Source of the DNA: DATARR01 sp044868005
GTDB lineage: Bacteria; Acidobacteriota; Thermoanaerobaculia; Multivoradales; UBA5704
Direction: 5' to 3'
DNA length: 64,000 nucleotides
NCBI GenBank assembly: GCA_044868005.1
Contig: JBIOVX010000147.1
Location: forward strand, 1 to 64,000
In this document: positions 1 through 7,757 of the stretch, in pieces
How positions within the stretch are numbered: position 1 is the stretch's first letter
Layout of the letters: each line of letters starts with the position of its first letter
Translations under genes and position numbers: made by a program
Notes under the pieces: generated by a model
Seen by the model: only the letters and a program-made list of their open reading frames with translations
Told to the model about the DNA's origin: nothing
The model's database searches: none

Positions 1-60
1 AATCACAGCCGGTTTTGCCAATAGGAGGCCACTTTTTTCGGCAAGACTCTTCGCAGGCGT

Positions 61-86
61 CCCCCTCGCCCGTCAGGGAGAGGGGG
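61..86. repeat. C/G-rich inverted repeat, CCCCCTC...GAGGGGG type
   Basis: An 11-bp inverted repeat with one mismatch and a 4-nt loop lies upstream of the first gene. Similar CCCCTCTCC/GGAGAGGGG hairpins occur at 10591-10612 and 52160-52203, so it belongs to a dispersed intergenic family. The rest of positions 1-153 shows no gene. Confidence 0.5.
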
Positions 87-153
87 ACAGGGGGTGAGGC
101 CTCGAAGGGCAGGCCCGTTGAAGGGCAACCCCTCCTGTACACTCATCATTGAC

Positions 154-1494
154 ATGCATAGACAAGTAGGGATTCTGGCTCTCTTTTTCGCCGCCGCCGC
201 CCTCGCCCAGCCGCCCCAGCCCGGCGGCGCGTTGCCCGGTCCGCTGCCGATCTTGCCGCCGGACAACTGGTGGAACGTGGACGTCAGCTCGGCGCCGGTC
301 GATCCTCACAGCGCGGACTTCATCGACTTCATCGGCGGCAACGTCGGGCTCCATCCCGACTTCGGGGGCGACGCCGATTCCTTCCCCGAGATCTACGGCA
401 TGGTCTACCTCGTGGTGCCCGGCACCCAGCCGCTGGTGCCGGTGACCTTCGTCGAGTACGGCGACGAGAGCGACGCCGGAGCTCCGGACCGGCCGCCCGG
501 CTATCCCATTCCGGAGGAGGCCAAGGCGCAGGCGAAATGGATCGAGGGCGGCTATCCCGGCAACGCCGATCCGGGCGGCGACCGGCACATGCTGATCGTC
601 GACCGCGACCACCGCATCCTCTTCGAGCTCTACCACGCGCGCTGGAGCGCCTCCCGCAACCGCTGGGAGGCGGGCTCCGGAGCGGTCTTCCCTCTCGACT
701 CCAACCACCGCCGGACGGAGGGATGGACGAGCGCCGATGCCGCGGGGCTCGCCATCCTGCCCGGCCTCGTGCGCCACGACGAGGCCTTCGGCGCCGAGCC
801 GATCCGGCATGCCTTCCGCTTCACCGTCGAGGAGAGCGACGGCTACGTCTTCCCCGCCTCCCATGAAGCCGGCGACTCCTCCGGCGCCCTGCCGATGGGC
901 GGGCGCCTGCGCCTCAAGGCGAGCAAGGACATCTCGGGATATCCGCCGGAGGTGCGCAGGATCTTCCAGGCGATGAAGACCTACGGGCTCATCGTCGCCG
1001 ACAACGGCTCGAACATGTATATCTCCGGCGCCTACGACGCCCGCTGGGACAACGACGTGCTGAACCCCGCCTTCGCCAGCCTCAAGGCGAGCGACTTCGA
1101 GGTCGTCCAGCTCGGCTGGCGGCCTTCCTCGACGCCGGCGCCGGGCTCCTGCGAGCCGGGCGACTTCCGCCTCTGCCTCCACGGCGGCCGCTTCCAGGTG
1201 GAAGCGCAGTGGACGGCGCGGGGCACTACCGGCTTTGGCCGTGCCGTGTCCCTGACCTCCACGACCGGCTATTTCTGGTTCTTCAACGCCGGCAACATCG
1301 AGGTGTTCGCCAAGGTGCTCAACTCCTGCGCCCTCACCGAGCGCTTCGCGTTCTACGCCGGCGGGCTGACCGACGTCCAGGTGCGGCTGACGGTGACGGA
1401 TACACGCACGGGGAAGGTGAAGGCCTACGACAACCCGCCGCGGACGCCCTTCCGTTCCGTCCGCGATGCGAACGCGTTCGCGACGTGCCCCTGA
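154..1494 (+). CDS. Secreted protein of unknown function
   Basis: 446 residues. The start at the ATG at 154 is chosen because it opens directly into a signal peptide (MHRQVGILALFFAAAALAQ); a GTG at 94 would put 20 extra residues in front of it. The body has conserved-looking stretches (PPDNWWNVDVSSAPVD, KASKDISGYPPEV, YGLIVADNGSNMYISG) that I associate with a secreted family of unknown function. From about residue 332 a separate C-terminal module begins (CEPGDFRLCLHGGRF, then TTGYFWFFNAGNIEVFAKVLN), a beta-rich domain I recall at the C-terminus of many secreted Acidobacteriota proteins. No catalytic motif is evident, so no enzymatic role is proposed. Confidence 0.8.
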   Translation: MHRQVGILALFFAAAALAQPPQPGGALPGPLPILPPDNWWNVDVSSAPVDPHSADFIDFIGGNVGLHPDFGGDADSFPEIYGMVYLVVPGTQPLVPVTFVEYGDESDAGAPDRPPGYPIPEEAKAQAKWIEGGYPGNADPGGDRHMLIVDRDHRILFELYHARWSASRNRWEAGSGAVFPLDSNHRRTEGWTSADAAGLAILPGLVRHDEAFGAEPIRHAFRFTVEESDGYVFPASHEAGDSSGALPMGGRLRLKASKDISGYPPEVRRIFQAMKTYGLIVADNGSNMYISGAYDARWDNDVLNPAFASLKASDFEVVQLGWRPSSTPAPGSCEPGDFRLCLHGGRFQVEAQWTARGTTGFGRAVSLTSTTGYFWFFNAGNIEVFAKVLNSCALTERFAFYAGGLTDVQVRLTVTDTRTGKVKAYDNPPRTPFRSVRDANAFATCP

Positions 1495-1578
1495 CAGCAA
1501 GTGCTGGATAGCGGGCTGCGCCTGAGTAGACGAGGCCGTACAAAACCGCTAGACTTTATACGTACCAGGAGGCTCCAT

Positions 1579-1827
1579 ATGGACGCCAAGCTCACCTTGA
1601 AGCTGGACAGCGAAGTTATTGAGAAGGCCAAAGCCTACGCAGAGGTACGAGGCGAGAGCCTTTCGCGAATGGTGGAGAGCTACTTTCTCGGTCTCACACG
1701 GGAACAGCGGCGAGACGAAGCGGAGCCCAGAGGAGTTGTGGCCGAGTTGGCGGGCCTCCTTGCGGGAGCCGAGATTGGAGATGAGAAGGAAGCCTATACC
1801 GAGTACCTCACCAAGAAGTACTCATGA
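1579..1827 (+). CDS. DUF6364-type antitoxin
   Basis: 82 residues. The ATG at 1579 is preceded by a strong AGGAGG at 1568-1573. The N-terminus (DAKLTLKLDSEVIEKAKAYAEVRGESLSRMVESYF) has the ribbon-helix-helix-like pattern of the DUF6364 family, which is usually found as the antitoxin partner of PIN-domain toxins. The gene is followed immediately by such a PIN gene, which supports the pairing. A TATACG hexamer at 1557-1562 could be a -10 element, but no convincing -35 is visible. Base composition here is visibly less GC-rich than in the flanking genes, consistent with an accessory module. Confidence 0.75.
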   Translation: MDAKLTLKLDSEVIEKAKAYAEVRGESLSRMVESYFLGLTREQRRDEAEPRGVVAELAGLLAGAEIGDEKEAYTEYLTKKYS

Positions 1828-2248
1828 TGCGGATCTCATCGATACAGATGTCATCCTAGATCTCCTCCTTGCTCGCGAGCCGTTCGTGCCTGGAGCGACC
1901 CGTCTCTTCTTGCTGATTCAGGATAGCAAGATCGAAGGCTTTGTTTCTCCCCTGATTTTCTCGAATCTTTTCTATGTCCTGAGGAAAAAGCTCTCGGGTC
2001 CGGAGGCTCTCGCGGCCTTGCGCAAGCTGCGGCTGCTCACGCATGTTCTTCCAATTGACGAGGAGACCATCGATCTCGCCTTGGCTTCATCATTCACGGA
2101 TTTCGAGGACGCCATCCAATACTACGCAGCCCTGCCCCAGAACCTCGACGCTATCGTGACGCGCAATAAAGAGGATTACCGGCCGGCGAAGCTGCCAATC
2201 CTTACAGCGGAGGAATGCATCGGACTGTTCCATTCGCGCCGCGCCTGA
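1781..2248 (+). CDS. PIN-domain toxin (VapC-like), start region possibly damaged
   Basis: A PIN-domain ribonuclease-like protein: LIDTDVILDLLL carries the first acidic residues, FEDAIQYYAA the central acidic pair, and DAIVTRNKEDY the final acidic motif. It should be the toxin for the preceding DUF6364 antitoxin. The only in-frame ATG is at 1781, inside the antitoxin gene, giving an unusual N-terminal tail before LIDTDV. The expected coupled start, ATGATG at 1824-1829 overlapping the antitoxin stop, is out of frame with the PIN domain by one base and reaches a stop after 11 codons. One inserted base between 1829 and 1832 would restore it, so the toxin may be inactivated by a 1-bp deletion. Confidence 0.7.
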   Translation: MRRKPIPSTSPRSTHDADLIDTDVILDLLLAREPFVPGATRLFLLIQDSKIEGFVSPLIFSNLFYVLRKKLSGPEALAALRKLRLLTHVLPIDEETIDLALASSFTDFEDAIQYYAALPQNLDAIVTRNKEDYRPAKLPILTAEECIGLFHSRRA

Positions 2249-2291
2249 AGGCGGCCCGATCCGGGGTATACTGCCAAGCACGGGGTGGCTG

Positions 2292-2588
2292 ATGAAGATG
2301 ACCAAGGCCTACGAAGAAATCGTCGATTTCATCGCGGCTGGAAGTCCGAGCAAGGTCATCGCCTTCCGGCCCTCTGAGTCGGCGAGGGCGCGGGTTGCCG
2401 ATCTCGTCGGGCGTGAAAAGGCGGGTAGCTTGACGGCCGAGGAAACCTCGGAGCTCGAGCACTATCTGCAGCTCGAGCACATCATGCGCTTGGCAAGGCT
2501 CGGGCCAAGAAGTATCTCTCCTGAAATCTCGTGTGAGCGCGAGCCACATTGCTTCCGAGCTGCGCCAGCTCGTCGGAACTTTCGTTAA
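2292..2588 (+). CDS. Small conserved protein, apparently frameshifted at its 3' end
   Basis: The first ~65 residues (MTKAYEEIVDFIAAG, VIAFRPSESA, LTAEETSELEHYLQLEHIMRLA) match a small family I remember as ~75 residues long, often beside toxin or nuclease genes. After MRLA the frame runs into an arginine/proline-rich tail unlike the family. Adding one A in the run at 2495-2496 would instead give MRLAKARAKKYLS followed by a stop at 2522-2524, the expected ending. The gene is therefore probably a pseudogene or carries a sequencing deletion. No function is assigned. Confidence 0.5.
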   Translation: MKMTKAYEEIVDFIAAGSPSKVIAFRPSESARARVADLVGREKAGSLTAEETSELEHYLQLEHIMRLARLGPRSISPEISCEREPHCFRAAPARRNFR

Positions 2589-2606
2589 CGGACGCGGAGC
2601 ACGAAG

Positions 2607-2795
2607 ATGGAACTGCTCAGTGAAGACGACCTGAACCTCAAGGATATGACGCCTGAGGAGTTGGATCGCGCCTGGGATCTCTGGTTTACGCTCGCTCAGG
2701 CGACGAACGACTTCGATCCTCCCTACACGCACGGCGTGCTCGTTCTCATCGACCGTCTGCCAGAGCCGGGGCGAGATCCCGAAGAACAATCCTGA
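2607..2795 (+). CDS. Small protein of unknown function, possibly missing its N-terminus
   Basis: 62 residues, acidic, with the conserved-looking core DMTPEELDRAWDLWFTLAQA followed by THGVLVL. A plausible N-terminus (SASHIASELRQLVGTFVNG, starting at GTG 2533) lies just upstream in a different frame and would join this one if a single base were added near 2602-2606. The original gene may thus have run from 2533 to 2795. It ends one base before the convergent DUF885 gene. No function is known to me. Confidence 0.45.
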   Translation: MELLSEDDLNLKDMTPEELDRAWDLWFTLAQATNDFDPPYTHGVLVLIDRLPEPGRDPEEQS

Positions 2796-4601
2796 TTACC
2801 TCCTCCGCTCCTCCCCAATCCACCACTCCACATGCTTCTCCAGCACCGTCATCGGCATCGCGCCGCTGCCGATGGCGGCGTCGTGGAAGCGACGGAGATC
2901 GAATTTCGCTCCGAGCTCCTTCTCGGCCTTGCGGCGCAGCTCCCAGATCTTGCTCGAGCCCATCTTGTAGGCGAGCGCCTGGCCGGGGATGTCCGCCGAG
3001 TAACGCAGCGTCTCCGTGCCGATCTGGGTGCTCGATTCGAGGGTGTTCGCCTTCATGTAGTCAATCGCCTGCTGGCGCTGCCAACCGCGAGCGTTCATGC
3101 CCGTGTCCACCACCAGACGTGAGGAAAGGAACAGGTCGTTGGCGAGCCAGCCGGCGACCTCGTAAGGATCGGCGTAGCCGCCCATCTCCTCCGCCAGCCC
3201 GGAGGCGTACATGGCCCAGCCCTCGACGAAAGCCGTGGGATAGGAATTCTTGCGGAGCTCGGGAAGCTTGTCGTTCTCCAGTTGCAACGAGATCTGGAAG
3301 TGATGGCCGGGAATGAGCTCGTGGAAGATCAGGGCGGCGGCGGAGAGCATCGAGCGCGCGTCGAGCTTCGAGCCGTTGAACATGTAGTCGCCCCGGGCGC
3401 GCGCGGGCGTCGGCTGCTGGTAGTAGCCGTAGGTCATCAAGCCTTCCAGGTTGGGATCCAGGCGCGCCACGCCGTATGGCGCTTTGGGCGTGCGGAGAAA
3501 GAAGTCCTTGACGCGAGGCTCGAGGCGGCGGATGGGCGCCATCAACCGCTCGGCGACTTCTTCCGGAGTCTTGGCGAAGAATCGCGGATCGGTTTTCAGG
3601 AAGCGGCGGAAATCCTCCAGGCTGCCTTCGAAGCCGACCTTCTTGCGGATCTCCTCCAGCCGCGCATTGAGCCGGGCGACTTCTTCGAGACCGCGCTGGT
3701 GGATCTCTTCCGGCGTGACGTTCATGGAGGTGTGGGCGCGCACCAGATAGCGGTAGGCTTCCTGGCCGCCCAGATATTGCCCCATGCCGACGCGGTCCGG
3801 CGCGGCCTTGCGGTAGTCCGGCGAGTCCGGCACGGCCGCGAGCTTCTCCAGCGCCGGATTGACGGCCGTCTCGACGAGCTTCCGCACCTCGGCCTGGAAC
3901 GCCGCGGCCCGCTGCGGATCGATCTTGCCCAGACGGGCGGCCGATACGTCGAACAGGCTCTCCTCGGGCGCGCGGAGGAACGACCGTACGAAGCTCACCA
4001 CCGGCTCGATCTGCGCCTTGGGCAACAGGACGTCGTTACCGCGCTGGGCCTCCAGGTTGGCCCGAAGCTGGCCGATGGCGACCGCGTACTGCCGCAGGAG
4101 ATCGAGGTAGCGGTCGAGGTCTTTCTCGTCGTCGAAGGTAAAGCTGGTGAAGGCCTCGTGCAGCGGGGAGCGGAACGGCGAGTTGTACGGAGTGATCTGG
4201 AAGATGTTCCGGACGTGCTCCAGACCTTCGACCGAGAGGCCGAGCTGCCAATCGAGGATCTCCCGCGTGAGCCACTCCTCGTGGGTCAATCCCTTGGCGT
4301 CCACCCGCGCCAGACGCTCGCGCAGAGCGCGCGAGAAGGCGGCGTCCTTCTGCTCTGCTTCGTAGGAGAAGTCGGGGAGCCGCGAGACGTCGAGTCCCTG
4401 TTGGATGCGGGCGGCAGGATTTCCCTCGAGCTGGTGGGCGTCGTATTCCTTGACGATGCCGGCGAGAGCTTCGGAGGCGGAAGGCGGCAAGGGTTTCCTT
4501 GCCGCTTTGCCAGCCGTTCCGAGCAATGCGAGGACGAGGAAAGCGCTGAGGACCGTCAATCTTTTCAAGCGGCGTCCCTTCCGTTTGGAGCCCGGCGTCA
4601 C
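2796..4601 (-). CDS. DUF885 family metallohydrolase-like protein, exported
   Basis: 601 residues, the usual size for exported DUF885 proteins. A basic N-terminus followed by a hydrophobic segment (LTVLSAFLVLALLGTAGKAA) is a signal peptide. The family signature HELIPGHHFQ is at about residues 427-436, followed by an aromatic-rich FVEGWAMYASGLAEEMG segment that should supply a third metal ligand. These proteins are generally predicted zinc peptidases/hydrolases, with substrate unknown. The ATG at 4601 overlaps the stop of the upstream flavoprotein gene (ATGA at 4598-4601), so the two are translationally coupled. Confidence 0.88.
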   Translation of the reverse strand: MTPGSKRKGRRLKRLTVLSAFLVLALLGTAGKAARKPLPPSASEALAGIVKEYDAHQLEGNPAARIQQGLDVSRLPDFSYEAEQKDAAFSRALRERLARVDAKGLTHEEWLTREILDWQLGLSVEGLEHVRNIFQITPYNSPFRSPLHEAFTSFTFDDEKDLDRYLDLLRQYAVAIGQLRANLEAQRGNDVLLPKAQIEPVVSFVRSFLRAPEESLFDVSAARLGKIDPQRAAAFQAEVRKLVETAVNPALEKLAAVPDSPDYRKAAPDRVGMGQYLGGQEAYRYLVRAHTSMNVTPEEIHQRGLEEVARLNARLEEIRKKVGFEGSLEDFRRFLKTDPRFFAKTPEEVAERLMAPIRRLEPRVKDFFLRTPKAPYGVARLDPNLEGLMTYGYYQQPTPARARGDYMFNGSKLDARSMLSAAALIFHELIPGHHFQISLQLENDKLPELRKNSYPTAFVEGWAMYASGLAEEMGGYADPYEVAGWLANDLFLSSRLVVDTGMNARGWQRQQAIDYMKANTLESSTQIGTETLRYSADIPGQALAYKMGSSKIWELRRKAEKELGAKFDLRRFHDAAIGSGAMPMTVLEKHVEWWIGEERRR

Positions 4602-5761
4602 CGCTCGAACTGCGTTTTTCTCGCTTTGCCGGCGCGGTCCAGGGCGAAGATATCGAGGGGAGCTCCGTCCGCGAGGAGAATCCCGGCCGCGTACTCGCCG
4701 AGGGCGGGACCGAACTTGAAGCCGTGGCCGGAGCCACCGCCCAGGAACCAGACGTTGGCGGCTTGCGGGTGGCGGTCGAAGAGGATGTGGCCGTCCGGCG
4801 AGTTCTCGTACTGGCAGACGCGGGCTTCGACGAGCGGCGCGCCGGCCATGCCGGGGAAGCGCCGGGCCAGGAACGCGCGAGCCTTTTCTACGAGAGCCGG
4901 GGTCGGATGGCGCTCGCCGGCGCTGGGATCGAAGATCTCGCCCCGGGTGTCATCGGCCACCTTGAAGCCGCGATGTTCGTTGCCGGGAATGCCGTAATAG
5001 ACCCGTTCCACGAGATCGAACCAAACCGGCAGGGCTTCATCCCCGAACCGCGGATCGCCGGCGGGCGTGCCGAAGAAGTAGATCTCCTGCCGCGTCGGCA
5101 GGATCCCCCGCTCGCCGATGGCCTCGGGGAAGAGCCGTCCGAGCCAGGGGCCGCAGGCGAAGACGTAGAGGTCGGCGACGAGGGACTCGCCGCCGGGCAG
5201 CTCCAGCCGCTCCATCGCGCCGCCGTGGATGGGACCCGGCGAGACGGCCGCCAGCCGGACCTCGCCCCCTTCGGCCGCCAAGCCCGCGGCCACCGCCTGA
5301 CAGGCGCGACGGGCGAAGAGATAACCGGCCTCCTCCTCGAGGAAGAGGCTGCGGACGACGTCGAAGTCCACCTGCGGGAATCGCCGGCGCGCTTCCGCCA
5401 GGCTCAGCTCGCTGACGCGCAGCCCCGCGTCCTCGATCAGGGGGATGGCGGAGCGGACGTACTCCTCGTCGTCGCCGCACATCCAAAGGGCGCCGATCCG
5501 CCGGTAGAGCGGCAGGTTCCAACGCGCCTCCGCCTCGCGCCAGAGGGGAAAAGAGCGGGCCGTCCAGTCCACGTAGACCCGATCGGCGCCGTAGACCGTG
5601 CGGATCACCCGCGTCTCGCCTCCCGAGCTGGCCCGGGAGTTTCCCGGCCCCCAGGCGTCGAGCAGGGTGACGCGTGCGCCGCGCCGGAGGAGGTTGAGCG
5701 CAGTCCAGCCGCCGAAGGCTCCGGCGCCGACGACCGCGACGTGGGGGCGGGATGCTGGCAT
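4598..5761 (-). CDS. FAD-dependent amine oxidase, sarcosine/N-methyltryptophan oxidase-like
   Basis: 387 residues of the DAO/monomeric sarcosine oxidase family. The N-terminal dinucleotide site is VVGAGAFGGWTALNLL, ending in the acidic LLD. Near the C-terminus RVCQYENSPDGHILFD contains a cysteine at about residue 316, where monomeric sarcosine and N-methyltryptophan oxidases attach FAD covalently, so covalent flavin is likely. GGGSGHGFKFGPALGE is the second flavin-contact segment. It would oxidise an N-methylated amino acid or similar secondary amine; the substrate cannot be read from the sequence. It is cotranscribed with the DUF885 gene and divergent from a small membrane protein; the CATG at 5759-5762 holds ATG codons on both strands. 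Confidence 0.85.
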   Translation of the reverse strand: MPASRPHVAVVGAGAFGGWTALNLLRRGARVTLLDAWGPGNSRASSGGETRVIRTVYGADRVYVDWTARSFPLWREAEARWNLPLYRRIGALWMCGDDEEYVRSAIPLIEDAGLRVSELSLAEARRRFPQVDFDVVRSLFLEEEAGYLFARRACQAVAAGLAAEGGEVRLAAVSPGPIHGGAMERLELPGGESLVADLYVFACGPWLGRLFPEAIGERGILPTRQEIYFFGTPAGDPRFGDEALPVWFDLVERVYYGIPGNEHRGFKVADDTRGEIFDPSAGERHPTPALVEKARAFLARRFPGMAGAPLVEARVCQYENSPDGHILFDRHPQAANVWFLGGGSGHGFKFGPALGEYAAGILLADGAPLDIFALDRAGKARKTQFER

Positions 5762-5777
5762 GGCCGCTTACGCTAGC

Positions 5778-6305
5778 ATGCCGCGGATGGCCGCCGTCTC
5801 CTTTTCGTTCCGTCCGTGGGTGCGGAGCACCTGCCGGCGGGCCCTGCTGTGGGGCGTCGCGGTGGTGGTCGCCATCGGCGGCATCATGCTCGCGCTCGGC
5901 TCGGGAGACCGCGAGGCGTGGGAACGGGCGTTCGGCGTGCTGCTCGCCTACAGCCTTCTCTTCTGGGCGAGCCTGGTCAAGATCTGGTGGACGGCCGGCC
6001 GCCCGGCGGTGGCGCTGGAGGACGACGCGCTCTCGTATCAGCCGCTCCACACCTTCCGGCCGCGACGCGTGCCTTTCGACCGCGTCCTGGCCTGCAATCC
6101 GCGTCCCGGCACGGAGGCCCTGCGCTTCGTCGTCGAAAGGAACGGCGTGGCGCGCGAGCTGTTCATCAATCTGGCCGTGGTGAAGGGCCAGCACCGCTTC
6201 CTCGATCTCCTCGGCGAGCGGCTGGAGGCCGCCGGGCTCGAGAAGGTTCCCGGCAAGGAGAACGCCTGGCGGCGGCCGGAGTGGGAGGAACCGGCTGGGC
6301 TGTAG
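5778..6305 (+). CDS. Small two-helix membrane protein, unknown function
   Basis: About 175 residues with two hydrophobic helices near the N-terminus (ALLWGVAVVVAIGGIMLALG and AFGVLLAYSLLFWASLVKIW) followed by a soluble domain with PH-like character (VALEDDALSYQPLHTFRPRRVPFDRV). In-frame ATGs at 5760, 5778 and 5787 are possible starts; none has a clear ribosome binding site, and I chose 5778. The stop codon TAG lies inside the palindromic element at 6301-6356, so the original C-terminus may have been altered by that element. I cannot name a family. Confidence 0.65.
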   Translation: MPRMAAVSFSFRPWVRSTCRRALLWGVAVVVAIGGIMLALGSGDREAWERAFGVLLAYSLLFWASLVKIWWTAGRPAVALEDDALSYQPLHTFRPRRVPFDRVLACNPRPGTEALRFVVERNGVARELFINLAVVKGQHRFLDLLGERLEAAGLEKVPGKENAWRRPEWEEPAGL

Positions 6306-6356
6306 GGGCGCCCCGGCGTGGGTGCCCTGGGGCGGCCACATAGGGCCGCCCCTACA
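6301..6356. repeat. Dispersed palindromic element (TGTAGGGGCG type)
   Basis: Two head-to-head arms, TGTAGGGGCGCCCC... and ...GGGCCGCCCCTACA, lie between convergent genes. The right arm matches the 18721-18749 arm; the left arm is a diverged version shared with 47772-47800. The TAG at 6303-6305 is the stop codon of the upstream gene. The structure could also end transcription in both directions. Confidence 0.75.
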
Positions 6357-6371
6357 GATCTGATCGCTCGC

Positions 6372-7547
6372 TCAGTTCGTAGCGCAGGAGATCAGCGAGC
6401 CGGCGTTGGGGCAGATGTTCTTCAACTGCGTAGCGGAGTTCAGGCAGGGATTGGAGGAGACCCCGCCGAAGTGATGCAGGCCGATGACCCGGCCCGTGCC
6501 GGCGTCGAGGACCGGCGAGCCGGAGGAGCCGCCCTCGGTGTCGCAGCTATAGCCCATCTGGCTGCCGGACGCCGAGCCGCCATAGGTGGCGTTGATCGTC
6601 GAGACGTTGCAGCGCAGGGTGTGGGCGGTATCCTTCCACCAGGAGATCTCCTTGAGGCCGCCGCCGGGGTGCTGCGGGAAGTTGAGGATCATCCCCACGG
6701 TCGGGCTCTTCGAGGTGGCCGTGTACTCGCCCCAGGTGGCCTCCGGGTTGCCTTGCAGCGTGAAGAGCGTGTAGTCGAGGCTGGTGCTCGTGCGCAGGAA
6801 GGTGCCGCCGGCGTAGGTGGTGGTCGCCGCCGTGGTCGAGCCGCCGCAGGTGGTGTGCTGGTAGTTGAAGCGGGCTTGCACGGTGCTCACCTCGGTCTGG
6901 TTGTCCACGCAGTGGTTGTTGGTGAACATCGTGCTGTTGTTCGAGCCCGCCACCAGCCAGCCGGTGCAGACGAAGCTCGAGCCGCCGCTCTGGAACGACA
7001 GGCGCGCCACCGGGTTCACGTTGACGCTGGTGTGGCAGGCCACGTCCTCCTTGCCGTCGGTGCCGCAGATGACCTTTTCGAGGAAGGTGCCGTCCTCGTT
7101 GATCGGCGCGGTGCCGTGAGCGATGCGGTCGACGATGACGCCGTACCGGCCGGCGCGCCCCTTCAGCCGGCTGCCGCTGTGGAGCTCAACGATCGCGGTG
7201 TCGGTCTCGACGCTGAACGACCAGAACTCGCCCGTCCCCCGCGGTCCCCTGCCGGTGTAAGTCCAGAAGTCCGCTCCGTCCGGGCTCGACACGGTGACGT
7301 AGTCGCCGTCCGGCAGGTTGAATTTTTGGAAGTGTATGCGGAGGAACGTAGCCCCTGGAGACACCACGGTCTCGGACCAGGAGACCGGACGGTCCGCTCC
7401 GCCAAGCGGATACGCGGCGGGCGTCCCGGCCTTGTAGGGCAGCTCGTCTCCCACCTTGATCCGCCTCTGCGCCGCCGCGGGAGCCACGGCTCCCACGAGC
7501 GCGAGTCCGACGGCCGCTACTGCGAGAATCCGGGTCTTTTGCGACAT
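6372..7547 (-). CDS. Secreted trypsin-like serine protease (lysyl endopeptidase-like)
   Basis: 391 residues from the ATG at 7547, which has GGAGGG upstream and opens into a signal peptide ending near AAQ (residue 27). Residues 28-155 form a propeptide or N-terminal beta domain; the chymotrypsin-fold domain follows. The catalytic triad is readable as His212 (FTNNHCV), Asp258 (STSLDYTLF) and Ser342 (TEGGSSGSPV). Cysteine pairs typical of the secreted lysyl-endopeptidase group are present (ICGTDG, VACHT, FVCTG, HHTC-like). The likely role is extracellular protein degradation. A long open frame continues upstream of 7547 but lies antisense to the next gene and is not coding. Confidence 0.9.
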   Translation of the reverse strand: MSQKTRILAVAAVGLALVGAVAPAAAQRRIKVGDELPYKAGTPAAYPLGGADRPVSWSETVVSPGATFLRIHFQKFNLPDGDYVTVSSPDGADFWTYTGRGPRGTGEFWSFSVETDTAIVELHSGSRLKGRAGRYGVIVDRIAHGTAPINEDGTFLEKVICGTDGKEDVACHTSVNVNPVARLSFQSGGSSFVCTGWLVAGSNNSTMFTNNHCVDNQTEVSTVQARFNYQHTTCGGSTTAATTTYAGGTFLRTSTSLDYTLFTLQGNPEATWGEYTATSKSPTVGMILNFPQHPGGGLKEISWWKDTAHTLRCNVSTINATYGGSASGSQMGYSCDTEGGSSGSPVLDAGTGRVIGLHHFGGVSSNPCLNSATQLKNICPNAGSLISCATN

Positions 7548-7663
7548 GCTGGGCCCTCCTTGGAGAGACAGGCCAACCCCCTGCTGGCCTGATAGACGAC
7601 TGGACCGCTCACAAAAGAAACGGTACAGGCGGGGACGGAGGGAGGGACAGAACGGAGGAGGAA

Positions 7664-7692
7664 CGGCGGGGCACGTAGGGCCCGCCGCTACG
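7664..7692. repeat. Single arm of the dispersed palindromic element
   Basis: One arm, CGGCGGGGCACGTAGGGCCC then GCCGCTACG, resembles the right arm at 56832-56861. It sits between the divergent serine protease and flavoprotein genes. A TAAGAT hexamer at 7711-7716 just downstream could be the -10 of the flavoprotein gene. Confidence 0.55.
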
Positions 7693-7757
7693 CTCTCTTC
7701 GGCGAGGGGGTAAGATACGGCCGGGTATTGGCCAATCTTGCCCCGGAGTCCTCTCGC

